Shown here piece by piece: positions 37,000 through 45,426 of a stretch of 64,000 nt of DNA; the stretch's first letter is position 1; every line of letters begins with the position of its first letter. The notes below the pieces were generated by a model that worked only from the letters and a program-made list of their open reading frames with translations, was not told where the DNA came from and made no database searches. The DNA comes from Alkalinema sp. FACHB-956 (lineage in GTDB: Bacteria; Cyanobacteriota; Cyanobacteriia; Leptolyngbyales; Leptolyngbyaceae). The stretch lies in assembly GCF_014697025.1 (NCBI RefSeq), contig NZ_JACJRC010000002.1:62001-126000 (forward strand). Direction: 5' to 3'. The translations under genes and the position numbers were made by a program.

Positions 37000-38457
37000 T
37001 TATATTGTGGTTTTAGCACCCTCTGTACTGGCCTTTTGTGCAGCGTAGCGCTCTTTGAAAATCCGCTGTTGGACTGCATGATCGACGATCGGTTGGGGAT
37101 ATCCCGACCGATCGCGGCTGCCTTTGTCGATCTTGCCGGAGATTAACTCTTCAGTCTCGACACTGCGCAGTTCGGGAAGCCAGCGCCGGATATATTCCCC
37201 ATCGGCATCAAATTTTTGCGCCTGACTGGCGGGATTAAAAATTCGCAGGGGCTTGGGATCCATCCCACTGGATGCACTCCATTGCCACCCCCCATTATTC
37301 GCCGCCAGATCCCCATCCACTAGCCGCTGCATGAAATACTTTTCCCCCCAGCGAAAATCTAAAATCAAATCCTTGGTGAGAAAACTGGCCACAATCATGC
37401 GACAACGGTTATGCATCCAGCCCGTTTCGTTCAACTGTCGCATAGCTGCATCGACGATCGGATATCCCGTTCGGCCTTCACACCAAGCCTGAAAGCGGTC
37501 TTCCTGGTTATCCCAGGGAAAATTCTTAAACGGAGCGCGATAGGCTCCCTGCTCTAGTTCGGGAAAATGAAAGAGTACATGCTGGTAAAATTCCCGCCAT
37601 GCTAATTCCTGCTGCCAGGTGGTAATGCCCCCTTGGGTTTCTTCGCTGCGGGCCTGTTCCATGGCGGTTTGTGTCGCGGCCCAAACGGTCCGAATCCCGA
37701 TCGTGCCAAATTTGAGGGCTGGGCTGAGGGTGGAGGTACCGGAGTTAGCGGGAAAGTTCCGTTCGGTGTCGTAATCACCAATGTGTTGCTCGGTGAATTC
37801 GTTTAACCGTTGTTGCGCTGCTAGTTCACCCGGTTCCAAAATCTGCCCATTATCCCAACTGAATCCTAATTCCTTTAACGTTGGTAATTCAATTACACCC
37901 GTTCGTTGGACTGTTTCCTGTTCCGTTTCTGATAGCCCGATCGCACCTGTTAATTCTGCATAGGGCTCTGCTTTGGGCTGACTGCGCCAATTTTTCCAGA
38001 AGGGTGTGTAAACGGTGTAGGGGGCTTGGGTGGCTTTGGCGAAGATTTCCTGGGGGGTATGCAGCAGTTGATCCCAGGCGGTTACGACTTCAACGCCCAC
38101 GTCGTGCAGGGCATGAATCAGGGCATTATCCCGTTCCTGGGCATAGGGCTCCACATCCCAGTTCCAATACACAGCAGTTGCGGCTAGATTTTTCGCCAGC
38201 TTAGGAATCGCTTCCGTGGGCCGATCGTGCAGGAACAACAACTGACTGCCCGCCTCACGATACCGTTGCGCCAGCGATCGTAAGCTGCCTAGCAGGTAAT
38301 CCACTCGCACGTCAGCCACGTCATCCCGTTGCAAAATGCTAGGATCTAAGCAGAATATCCCCACGACTTTGCGTGTTTTTTGGCGAGCCATGGCCAACCC
38401 CACATTGTCGGCGATGCGCAAATCTCGACGGTGCCAAAATAGGATGAGGTCAGACAT
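37000..38457 (-). CDS. phr: DNA photolyase (class I type)
   Basis: The ATG at 38457 ([20 protein letters not shown]) gives 485 residues; an upstream frame running through an 18-bp tandem repeat is not credible. The N-terminal alpha/beta antenna domain is followed by the FAD-binding domain with [53 protein letters not shown], and [20 protein letters not shown]. The protein repairs cyclobutane pyrimidine dimers using light. Length and motifs suit the 8-HDF-type cyanobacterial photolyase, though the antenna cofactor cannot be proved from sequence. Confidence 0.95.
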   Translation of the reverse strand: MSDLILFWHRRDLRIADNVGLAMARQKTRKVVGIFCLDPSILQRDDVADVRVDYLLGSLRSLAQRYREAGSQLLFLHDRPTEAIPKLAKNLAATAVYWNWDVEPYAQERDNALIHALHDVGVEVVTAWDQLLHTPQEIFAKATQAPYTVYTPFWKNWRSQPKAEPYAELTGAIGLSETEQETVQRTGVIELPTLKELGFSWDNGQILEPGELAAQQRLNEFTEQHIGDYDTERNFPANSGTSTLSPALKFGTIGIRTVWAATQTAMEQARSEETQGGITTWQQELAWREFYQHVLFHFPELEQGAYRAPFKNFPWDNQEDRFQAWCEGRTGYPIVDAAMRQLNETGWMHNRCRMIVASFLTKDLILDFRWGEKYFMQRLVDGDLAANNGGWQWSASSGMDPKPLRIFNPASQAQKFDADGEYIRRWLPELRSVETEELISGKIDKGSRDRSGYPQPIVDHAVQQRIFKERYAAQKASTEGAKTTI

Positions 38458-38458
38458 G

Positions 38459-38494
38459 ATAAACCCAAGAAGCAATATAAACCCAAGAAGCAAT
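38459..38494. repeat. 18-bp tandem duplication at the photolyase start
   Basis: Two perfect copies of ATAAACCCAAGAAGCAAT lie head to tail. The first overlaps the start region of the photolyase gene, so the 5' leader was duplicated. Confidence 0.85.
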
Positions 38495-38639
38495 CCCAGC
38501 AAAACCGATCATTCAGATCAAATTTACTAACTAGTTTACCTGATTCTCCTGAATTTCGCTGTTTCTCTCCCGAGTGCTGATCAACGAGATCAAGTTAGTG
38601 AACAATAGGGAAAAGATGTCTGGAAAATAGCTTGGATCT

Positions 38640-39374
38640 ATGGCTTGGTCTCGATCGCGCAGGGTGTCCCTCCCCTTACATCAACAGATTTCCGAACAAC
38701 TGCGATCGGAGATCGAAGCTGGAACCTATCAACCCGGCGATCGACTGCCCAGCGAAGCCCAACTGATGGCGCAATTTACCGTGAGTCGCATTACCATTCG
38801 ACGGGCGATCGCGAATCTGGTTCAGCAGGGGTTAGTGCAATCCCACCATGGCAAAGGGGTCTTTGTGACGACCCACGATCGGGCAATTTATTCTCTCTCC
38901 AGTCCCTTCGTTTGGTTTAACGAAGACATGGTACGCCAGGGATTAACCCCGCGCATTCAAACCCTCCTATTCCAAGCCGTCCCGCCCCCGGAATCCGTGC
39001 GCCAAACCCTAGCCCTGCCGCCGGAAGTGACCCAAGTCTACCTTCAGAAAAAGTTCCTGATGGTGAACCAAGTAGCCGCTGCTTTGGATATTACCTATCT
39101 CGTGCCGGATTTAGGTGCAACCTATGCGGCAGAACTGAAGGACAAGATGACCTTTCCCCTACTGGAACAGCAGGGCATTAGCGTCGATCGCATCGATGCG
39201 CTACTGTCCTGCCGCCAAGCCGATTCAGAAACCGCTGCGGATCTAGGTTTACCCCTCGGCAGTCCCATTTTGGTCTATCACCATACGGCCTATACGGGCG
39301 ATCGGCCTATTCTCTACGGCGAAACGCTCTCCAGTGGCGATCGCCTAGCCTACGCTGTTACCTTGAAAAAATAG
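38640..39374 (+). CDS. GntR-family regulator with UTRA domain
   Basis: This 244-residue protein starts at the ATG at 38640. Residues about 10-75 form the GntR winged helix (EAGTYQPGDRLPSEAQLMAQ, then VSRITIRRAIANLVQQGLVQ, HHGKGVFV). The rest is a UTRA ligand-binding domain of the HutC subfamily (VYLQKKFLMVNQVAAALDIT, LLEQQGI, ILVYHHTAY). Such regulators bind small metabolites. It is divergent from the photolyase gene; no other target is obvious. Confidence 0.93.
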   Translation: MAWSRSRRVSLPLHQQISEQLRSEIEAGTYQPGDRLPSEAQLMAQFTVSRITIRRAIANLVQQGLVQSHHGKGVFVTTHDRAIYSLSSPFVWFNEDMVRQGLTPRIQTLLFQAVPPPESVRQTLALPPEVTQVYLQKKFLMVNQVAAALDITYLVPDLGATYAAELKDKMTFPLLEQQGISVDRIDALLSCRQADSETAADLGLPLGSPILVYHHTAYTGDRPILYGETLSSGDRLAYAVTLKK

Positions 39375-39501
39375 AACCCTATAGGATGCTCAAATTCCTT
39401 TGAGCAGAGTCTCGATCGCTGTGCAATATTTTGAGACGGTTCTGGATGAGTTTAAAACTAGAATTCCATCGTCTCCGCACGCTCCGCTAGGAATGTCATG
39501 A

Positions 39502-40299
39502 TTAATTTTTCGACAACTCCGACATACTTGAACCTATTGTTAGTTGGTCATCAGATACTTGTAAAAACCTGGTAAATTGGTCATAGAATTGATATTTAAG
39601 TTGGTAGGCATAATGCTCAGCCTGAATACAGTATTCTAACGCTGCTTCAGATGTAATGAATTGTTGTAAGTGAATAGCCAACTCTTGAGAATGGGTTCGC
39701 CCACCCAAAATACGTTCCTGGCCGATGTCAGACTGCCTGCTGTCATGAATCATGTGAAAGTAATAGAACTCTGATCTAGGCTTTTGGAGAGATTGTCCAT
39801 GGGATAAGCGTTCAGAAATCCTTGGCCAGAAACAGGTGTACTCTACCGAAACAAGTACCTCCGCCCAAAAACGAAGAAATGTGACAAGCCCAATTTGGCA
39901 ATGGTGCTGCCCTAGGCAGTTCACTAGAAACTGATAGCTTTCTGCCCGGATTGTCTGAGTTATTTCGGTTTCTGGTGTGGTTAAAATTCTTTCAGGAGTG
40001 GCCCCAAGATTCAGTAAATCTTGGAACAATAATTCACGATGGGAAGGCAGGGGAATGCCCTTGGTATTGCGAGGAAATTCTTCATTCAAGATACCTCGAA
40101 CTGTCTGTTTAATCTGAGGAGCGGTCAGTGCATCAATGACAAACTCATAAATATTGACAATTGAGAGGGATAGAAATCTGCGCTGGATTAAAATTTCCAG
40201 AAAATCCTCCCAAGCGATCGTGTCAATCTGAGTCAAGATGGGACAGGATTTAAACTGATCAATTAATTTGATTTCAAAATCATTAAGTGCCTTTAACAT
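39502..40299 (-). CDS. All-helical protein, possibly TenA/CADD-like (DUF3865-like)
   Basis: This 265-residue protein starts at the ATG at 40299. It is all-helical, without signal or membrane segments. Segments such as FYYFHMIHDSRQSDIG and EYCIQAEHYAYQLKYQFYDQ, with spaced His/Glu/Asp, resemble the heme-oxygenase-like fold of DUF3865/CADD proteins; this is a pattern resemblance only. It follows the next gene upstream by 5 bp, so the two form an operon. It might be an iron-dependent oxygenase; certainty is low. Confidence 0.55.
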   Translation of the reverse strand: MLKALNDFEIKLIDQFKSCPILTQIDTIAWEDFLEILIQRRFLSLSIVNIYEFVIDALTAPQIKQTVRGILNEEFPRNTKGIPLPSHRELLFQDLLNLGATPERILTTPETEITQTIRAESYQFLVNCLGQHHCQIGLVTFLRFWAEVLVSVEYTCFWPRISERLSHGQSLQKPRSEFYYFHMIHDSRQSDIGQERILGGRTHSQELAIHLQQFITSEAALEYCIQAEHYAYQLKYQFYDQFTRFLQVSDDQLTIGSSMSELSKN

Positions 40300-40304
40300 G
40301 CTGA

Positions 40305-41207
40305 CTAATTCACAAATAGGATTTTCAGATCATTTCTCCAATTCTGCTTGGGATCTGGGGAAAAGTGGCGTGCAACTTGCCACATGAGTTCGAAATCGTT
40401 TTGTAAGGTCTTTACGATTAGTTGATTGGCTGCGTTTAAGTTTAATTCTATCTGAAAGGTATTGATAGCTAGTGATCCGTGCAGGAAAGGCGCAGCGAGC
40501 ATATAATTACCCGCTCGGTAGATTGCCAGAGAAGGCAGTGTATCGTATAGCTTAATTGAAAGGAAGTGCGGTTTTTTTGAGTGTTGGATAATTTTTTCTA
40601 GCGTTTCCAAGTTAGCAATCACATAATCGCGGATATTGGCCTCACTCCCAAAGCTATCATTAGCATATCGTCGCAAAACCTCTTCTCTCAGTTTGGCAGC
40701 TTCAGAATAGGGCCACGCTAATAGAATTCTGATCTGAATATCGTTTTGAACGCACTGGATTAGAGATTCATAATAGTCATCTAAGTTGGGTGCAAAGGTT
40801 TGCAGAATATCAACTTGACGATTCTCTAGATTGGGAGCGTTGATTAAGCAATCGAGTGCAGCGCTAAATGTATCTTTAGGAAAACTTGGATAAATATAGT
40901 TTAAGCCAATCTCAGAGAAAAAGACGTCACCATTTTGGCGCTGTAGGTATTTTGCACTTAAATACTTATGCAATTGCGGTAGTTTATGCCCTTTTCCTGT
41001 AATCTGAAATTTTTTGTAGATATTCTTCAGGCGTTGGGTAAAGGCTTCTTCCTCAATTGTAGAATATGACTGAATGTAAGCCTCCAGTAGATCGTTTTTA
41101 CTTTGGCCTTGAGCTTCTTGTAAACACATCATCACCTCTATTTCAAGAGGGGTAAGTTCATACTCTGGGCACTGACATAGCGCCTCTAAAAAAGAAATCC
41201 AACTCAT
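40305..41207 (-). CDS. Unknown protein with HTH-like N-terminus and PLD-like C-terminal domain
   Basis: The ATG at 41207 (MSWISFLEALCQCPEYELTP) gives 300 residues. Residues 15-80 look like a helix-turn-helix or vMAP-type domain (LEIEVMMCLQEAQGQSKNDL). The C-terminal half has alternating strands and helices (IQIRILLAWPYSEAAKLREE, then SIKLYDTLPSLAIYRAGNYM and PFLHGSLAINTFQIEL) reminiscent of the phospholipase-D-like sensor domains attached to bacterial regulators. No catalytic HKD is seen. It is the first gene of a two-gene unit with the all-helical protein; function unknown. Confidence 0.6.
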   Translation of the reverse strand: MSWISFLEALCQCPEYELTPLEIEVMMCLQEAQGQSKNDLLEAYIQSYSTIEEEAFTQRLKNIYKKFQITGKGHKLPQLHKYLSAKYLQRQNGDVFFSEIGLNYIYPSFPKDTFSAALDCLINAPNLENRQVDILQTFAPNLDDYYESLIQCVQNDIQIRILLAWPYSEAAKLREEVLRRYANDSFGSEANIRDYVIANLETLEKIIQHSKKPHFLSIKLYDTLPSLAIYRAGNYMLAAPFLHGSLAINTFQIELNLNAANQLIVKTLQNDFELMWQVARHFSPDPKQNWRNDLKILFVN

Positions 41208-41355
41208 ACTCAATCTTAGAATTAGAAGTAACTGTGGTAGCAGCAACCTAGACTGAAGATTTCTACTTGATTACACTTCATTACACTATTCCTCCATTTA
41301 CTTACTTTCTAGAGACAAGTAAAAATAACTGTACCTTTTATAAGGCTGATTGTCT

Positions 41356-42681
41356 ATGTTTGATACATTCCAATCCACCCTTTATCAACGGCTACAGACA
41401 TTTGAGTTGGATGATCCAAGCCATGAATTTGGGTTTACCCGCCATCTGATGAAAAATCATGGCTGGACGCTAGCCTATGCTCAACGGGCGATCGCGGAGT
41501 ATAAAAAGTTTGCCTTTCTTACCGTCGTTGCCAACCATCAGGTGGTGCCTTCTGATCAGGTAGATCAGGTATGGCATGCCCACATACTCCTGACACAGTC
41601 CTACTGGGAAGAGTTTTGCCCAAAGGTGTTAGGGAAAAAACTGCACCATCATCCAGCCCGAGGGGGACGTGCAGAACGCGTAGAATTCCATCATCTTTAT
41701 ACACAAACGATCGCGAGTTATCGACAATTCTTTGGTGCTCCACCTATTGATCTTTGGTCACCGCCAGATGTGCGGTTTGGTGCTGAACTAAAGATGCAGC
41801 GGATTAGCTTAAACGATCACTGGGTGATTCCTAAACGTATTCTTCCTCTGAAAATTGCTCAGTCCTGGAGTATTCTAGCGATCGGGGTCGGTCTGATGCT
41901 GATTTACAGTGGTGCAGCCCATGGAGCAATGCCAGAGCAAGCAACAGGTAACACTGCTGCTAATCTATATTGGACAATCCTCTTTGGTGCGGTCATCCTG
42001 GGACTCAGCTTACGTTACGTGATCCAAAGTCCCAGCCAACAGCCCCATAAACCTCAGCTAGACCATTACCAAACCGCTTATTTAGCGGGAGGAGATTCAC
42101 GCTCTGTGGAGTTGGCTATTACTAATCTAGTCCATCAGGGCTATTTGCGTCCCAATGTTCGCAATCGGACGTTTGCGATCGAAAAACAGTTAGCGCCTGA
42201 AGCACCATCCCTCGAACAGCAAGTAATGAAGCAAGTTCATCGAACACCATCTTTCAAAGATCTACGGCAAGCTAGCCAATATCAAACGAATTTTCTAAGA
42301 AGATCACTAGAGCAGGAGAAGCTATTGATGACAGGATGGGCTGCTTTTATGGGATCAAGCTTTGTTTGGTTTATTCCTATGACATTGCTCAGCAGTGGTC
42401 TAGGTATTCAATCCTTATATGTAGATGGGGCTATCTGTACAGCGGCATGGTTATCAATTGGTATTGTGACTTTATGCTGTTGTTCTTCTAGTGGGCGCAC
42501 TCGTTGGGGGGATCGAGTCCTGGGACAGATCCAGGAACAGCACAATGCTTACGACCTGACTCAGCGCTTTGCCTTGTATGGCTATACAGCTCTATCCGGT
42601 GGGGCACTGGATGATTTAAAGCAAATGTTTGCAGCAGAAGCGCAAGAAAATACTGCGGGAGGTTGTGGCTGTGGCTGCTAG
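41356..42681 (+). CDS. TIGR04222-like membrane protein with glycine-rich-type N-domain
   Basis: The ATG at 41356 (MFDTFQSTLYQRLQTFELDD) gives 441 residues. The N-terminal 130 residues include the pattern LTYAQRAIAEYKKF/VWHAHILLTQSYWEEFC (as WHAHILLTQSYWEEFCPKVL), typical of the glycine-rich domain-containing protein family. Membrane segments follow at about residues 180-200 (SWSILAIGVGLMLIYSGAAH), 210-225 and 330-380. The middle cytosolic part resembles TIGR04222 proteins, and the end is CGCGC. Function is unknown. It is convergent with the methyltransferase and overlaps it by 4 bp. Confidence 0.72.
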   Translation: MFDTFQSTLYQRLQTFELDDPSHEFGFTRHLMKNHGWTLAYAQRAIAEYKKFAFLTVVANHQVVPSDQVDQVWHAHILLTQSYWEEFCPKVLGKKLHHHPARGGRAERVEFHHLYTQTIASYRQFFGAPPIDLWSPPDVRFGAELKMQRISLNDHWVIPKRILPLKIAQSWSILAIGVGLMLIYSGAAHGAMPEQATGNTAANLYWTILFGAVILGLSLRYVIQSPSQQPHKPQLDHYQTAYLAGGDSRSVELAITNLVHQGYLRPNVRNRTFAIEKQLAPEAPSLEQQVMKQVHRTPSFKDLRQASQYQTNFLRRSLEQEKLLMTGWAAFMGSSFVWFIPMTLLSSGLGIQSLYVDGAICTAAWLSIGIVTLCCCSSSGRTRWGDRVLGQIQEQHNAYDLTQRFALYGYTALSGGALDDLKQMFAAEAQENTAGGCGCGC

Positions 42682-43280
42682 GTCGCTCGCACCTGGAAAA
42701 TTCCTAAATGTTCTTTGCCTCGACGACTGACAATGGAATCTTTTGCTGCTTTGAACAGAATGACATCAAAGTCAGGGGCGAACAGTTCCAGAATGGCTTG
42801 GGGTTGAATGCTAAAGGGCGGCACGTCAGAGCGATGGCGAGTCAAGAATAGAGCAATCAGTTGCCCTTCTGGACGGAGCAGGTTCTTTACAACCTCAACG
42901 TAGCGCGATCGCAGCGTTGGATCGATCGTACAAAAACAATTGTGCTCCAGAACATAATCAAACTCCTGGAAAAACGCTGTTTCGAGTTCAAAGATATTAC
43001 GTTGTAAAAACTGAGTGGTTAGGGCTCGTGCTTGGGCCGTTGCCTGAGCATACTCGATCGCAGTGCGGGCAAAATCAAACCCGATAACGTCAAACCCTGC
43101 GGTTGAAAACAACATCGCATCCTGTCCCTTCCCACATCCCAAAACGGCCATTTTCCCAGCTTTAAGCGCTTGGGATGAAGCCAGTAGATTGATTAAGGGG
43201 GGAGCTGGACACCCTAGATCCCACCGATCTTGATTATTTCGATACCTGTCATTCCAGGATTCAGCAGCGAAGTCACTCAT
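42678..43280 (-). CDS. TPMT-family SAM-dependent methyltransferase
   Basis: This 200-residue protein starts at the ATG at 43280. It has the thiopurine-methyltransferase-like pattern: W-x-x-RY near residue 10, WDLGCPAPPLINLL, the SAM-binding motif AVLGCGKGQDAMLFSTAGFD, and the VLEHNCFCTIDP motif. Such enzymes methylate thiols, halides, selenium or tellurium compounds; the substrate is not predictable. Its 3' end overlaps that of the convergent membrane-protein gene by 4 bp. Confidence 0.9.
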   Translation of the reverse strand: MSDFAAESWNDRYRNNQDRWDLGCPAPPLINLLASSQALKAGKMAVLGCGKGQDAMLFSTAGFDVIGFDFARTAIEYAQATAQARALTTQFLQRNIFELETAFFQEFDYVLEHNCFCTIDPTLRSRYVEVVKNLLRPEGQLIALFLTRHRSDVPPFSIQPQAILELFAPDFDVILFKAAKDSIVSRRGKEHLGIFQVRAT

Positions 43281-43605
43281 ACTTAGAGATCAATCCTGTA
43301 ATATCCTTCTATACTCTGAATTTAGGACAGAATGACGACTTTCAGACACCTAATTGTCTCAAATTTCCAAAAAGATTGAAAATTAGGGAATAAATGACTA
43401 TATTACCTGTGATCGATACCTGCGCGGCCTAGTAGAAAGCTGATCAGATCCCAGTGGAAACTATCTCCGACTCAGCAAGTAACATTCCCAGAATATTTGA
43501 GTAGTTTGCTTGGTTAGTCTATAGAAAAATCAGTATAAAAAGCATCGTGCCCAAAGGACTGATGATCTCGAATCAGATTTTCGATAAGCATTCAGACAAG
43601 ATACT
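43281..43605. other. Intergenic stretch without recognised feature
   Basis: The 325 bp between the methyltransferase start and the next gene is AT-rich. It presumably holds the two divergent promoters. I see no further gene, repeat or strong palindrome. Confidence 0.4.
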
Positions 43606-44643
43606 ATGCAGACGATCTACCAGACAGTTTGGACTCCGCCAGCACAGATCAAGGATCATAGAGGCTTGTTGCTTGATCCTGATACATTTTTCTTCGCATC
43701 ACCTCCTCCAGAGATTGGAGCGGTAATTAGCGCAGCATCAGGAGCAGGTACTACGGAGGCACTCAATCGATTAAGTAGAACACCCATTTTGCAAACTTTA
43801 CTGGAAAATACCCGAAGCGTCTTCTCTTCTTGGCAACAAGTCCTGATCACCCTTTTCTACCTCTTCCTCTTTGCTCTCCTCAGCCTATTTTCTATTGGGG
43901 CTGGATTCTTAGTTGGAATAATACTGAATGCTTCCGGTGCAGGTTCAATTTGGGCTTGGTTTGGAGGAGGGTTAGTAGCAGTGCTATTTGGATGGTTTTA
44001 TATCACTACATTTCGCGGTTCCAAAGCTAAATGCTCTTTTGTGGGTGAACTGGGAGTTGCTTATTACTGGCAAACCCGTAAAGGAATCAAAGGTGAGGTT
44101 TTGCGTTTCTCAGAAACAACGGGATTACGCAAGAATATTACGAATCGCTACAGATATGGAGACTATGACAGCACTTCATTTCACTATATTTGGAACAATC
44201 AACCGTTCTTGTCGGATCAGCCAACCAGGAGACGACCTTTCTCCATTGCGGGAGCAGCTTGGGATATTTCAATTAGTGATGACTACATTTTTGCTCAAGC
44301 GGCGGAACGAGCTTGGAGCACCATCCGGCTCCAACGGGCACAAGCTGAACTCGCTCAGTCGGGTGTTGTTCGGTTTTCAACAGCTCAGAGTATCAAGTTG
44401 GAAATAGGTTCAGGTTTTATTACGGTTATCTTTTCCCATCGAGTGCCAGGACGGATTGAGGCCCATGAACTAGAATTAACGACGGGAAATGGCACGATTG
44501 CAATTCGACGCAAGACTGATGGATGGTCATCTGGACGCTTTAACCCCCTTGATCTTGTGAATGTTGTCTTGCAAACCCGTGACATTGACGACCTGAATGT
44601 ATTTCTTTACTTAGTCGAAGCGATCGTTTTGAAAAGATCCTAG
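43606..44643 (+). CDS. Membrane protein of unknown function
   Basis: This 345-residue protein starts at the ATG at 43606. Two or three membrane segments lie between residues 75 and 140 (LITLFYLFLFALLSLFSIGA, FLVGIILNASGAGSIWAWFG, LVAVLFGWFYITTF). The C-terminal part is soluble and strand-rich (SIKLEIGSGFITVIFSHRVP). I do not recognise it. The short string IFAQAAERAWSTIRLQRA near residue 230 resembles YFARAAESAWNQYRQ in a fragment just downstream (to 45103), which suggests a broken paralogue there. Confidence 0.7.
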   Translation: MQTIYQTVWTPPAQIKDHRGLLLDPDTFFFASPPPEIGAVISAASGAGTTEALNRLSRTPILQTLLENTRSVFSSWQQVLITLFYLFLFALLSLFSIGAGFLVGIILNASGAGSIWAWFGGGLVAVLFGWFYITTFRGSKAKCSFVGELGVAYYWQTRKGIKGEVLRFSETTGLRKNITNRYRYGDYDSTSFHYIWNNQPFLSDQPTRRRPFSIAGAAWDISISDDYIFAQAAERAWSTIRLQRAQAELAQSGVVRFSTAQSIKLEIGSGFITVIFSHRVPGRIEAHELELTTGNGTIAIRRKTDGWSSGRFNPLDLVNVVLQTRDIDDLNVFLYLVEAIVLKRS

Positions 44644-44727
44644 TCTAGCGTTTACAAGCTAGCTTGTGTCCACTCTCCATCCATTAAATATATCAATCCA
44701 GCAAATTAGCCCTGTCAGGATGATGGA

Positions 44728-44838
44728 ATGATACAAGGCATTGTTCAAGAAGGACTGACGATCTAGAGTCGAATTCTTGGTAAATCCATTCGCTATACCG
44801 TTTATCTGCCTGCTGACTATGCCACTTCCGTGCTTTAG
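44728..44838 (+). pseudogene. Esterase gene, 5' part
   Basis: From an ATG at 44728 the frame reads MIQGIVQEGLTI, a TAG (44764-44766), SRILGKSIRYTVYLPADYAT and a stop. SRILGKSIRYTVYLPADY is typical of the start of enterochelin-esterase/S-formylglutathione-hydrolase-like alpha/beta hydrolases, where Gln or Leu usually stands at the TAG position. The matching C-terminal part lies 8 kb downstream at 52804-53088. Confidence 0.72.
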
Positions 44839-45239
44839 CTTTAGGTGTAAAAAAGGACGATTAGCACACTCTAAAAAGGCGATGTTTCTTTTTCAGGATA
44901 ATGTACAACTTCATGTGAAGACAACTGATTATTACACAAATGGATTCTACCAAAGCACCGGATGTTATTTTGCTTGGATGCGAGGGCAAGAGCGGCTGTA
45001 TGAAATAACTACAAATTATCACAGGTGCAGAAGAGAAAAATCAGATTGTGTCTTATATTTTGCTAGAGCGGCTGAGTCAGCTTGGAATCAATATCGTCAA
45101 TAGGAAAATCATGATATTTTACAAACAGGATGAAAAGCAAATGGTCTTTTTCTTGGATGAGTCTGCCGTAGAGGCGATCGCCGTTTATAGAGGGGCTGTT
45201 GAGAAGTTACGCTGTACTAGAATAGAGAGCAGTAGTTGA
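44777..45239 (+). pseudogene. Overlapping small frames, probable gene fragments
   Basis: Two partly overlapping frames are seen. One (44777-45103) ends with CVLYFARAAESAWNQYRQ, similar to a piece of the membrane protein at 43606. The other (about 45000-45239) reads TGAEEKNQIVSYILLERLSQ, then a strand-helix pattern and VEKLRCTRIESSS. Neither has a convincing start. The last 70 bp of the second belong to the 255-bp repeat. They are best read as decayed ends of genes broken when the island was assembled. Confidence 0.4.
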
Positions 45240-45426
45240 TAATCCGGCTCCATGCAAATCTACTGCACACATCCCTCATCGACAAAAGAAAACCCTCATT
45301 TGACCGAATTGTCGCTGTCTTCGGGTGATCGGCTACCACTATCGCTTCATTGTGAAACCTGTGGAATGCCATTGATTTTGAGTGATGGTCGCTACGTTCC
45401 GATCGAATCCTTAGGGGATGGAGGAT
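45172..45426. repeat. Direct repeat of about 255 bp, left copy
   Basis: The sequence from AGGCGATCGCCGTTTATAGA to the glycine-loop codons of the kinase gene recurs at 52560-52814 with about five mismatches. This copy covers the end of a small frame, the kinase gene's leader and its first 58 codons. See also the right copy and the findings. Confidence 0.92.

Noticed and set aside
25388-44766. General amber (TAG) recoding
   Set aside because: Apparently intact genes such as the SUKH gene, the 63-residue protein gene and cmpA1 end in TAG, so general read-through is unlikely; gene decay is simpler.
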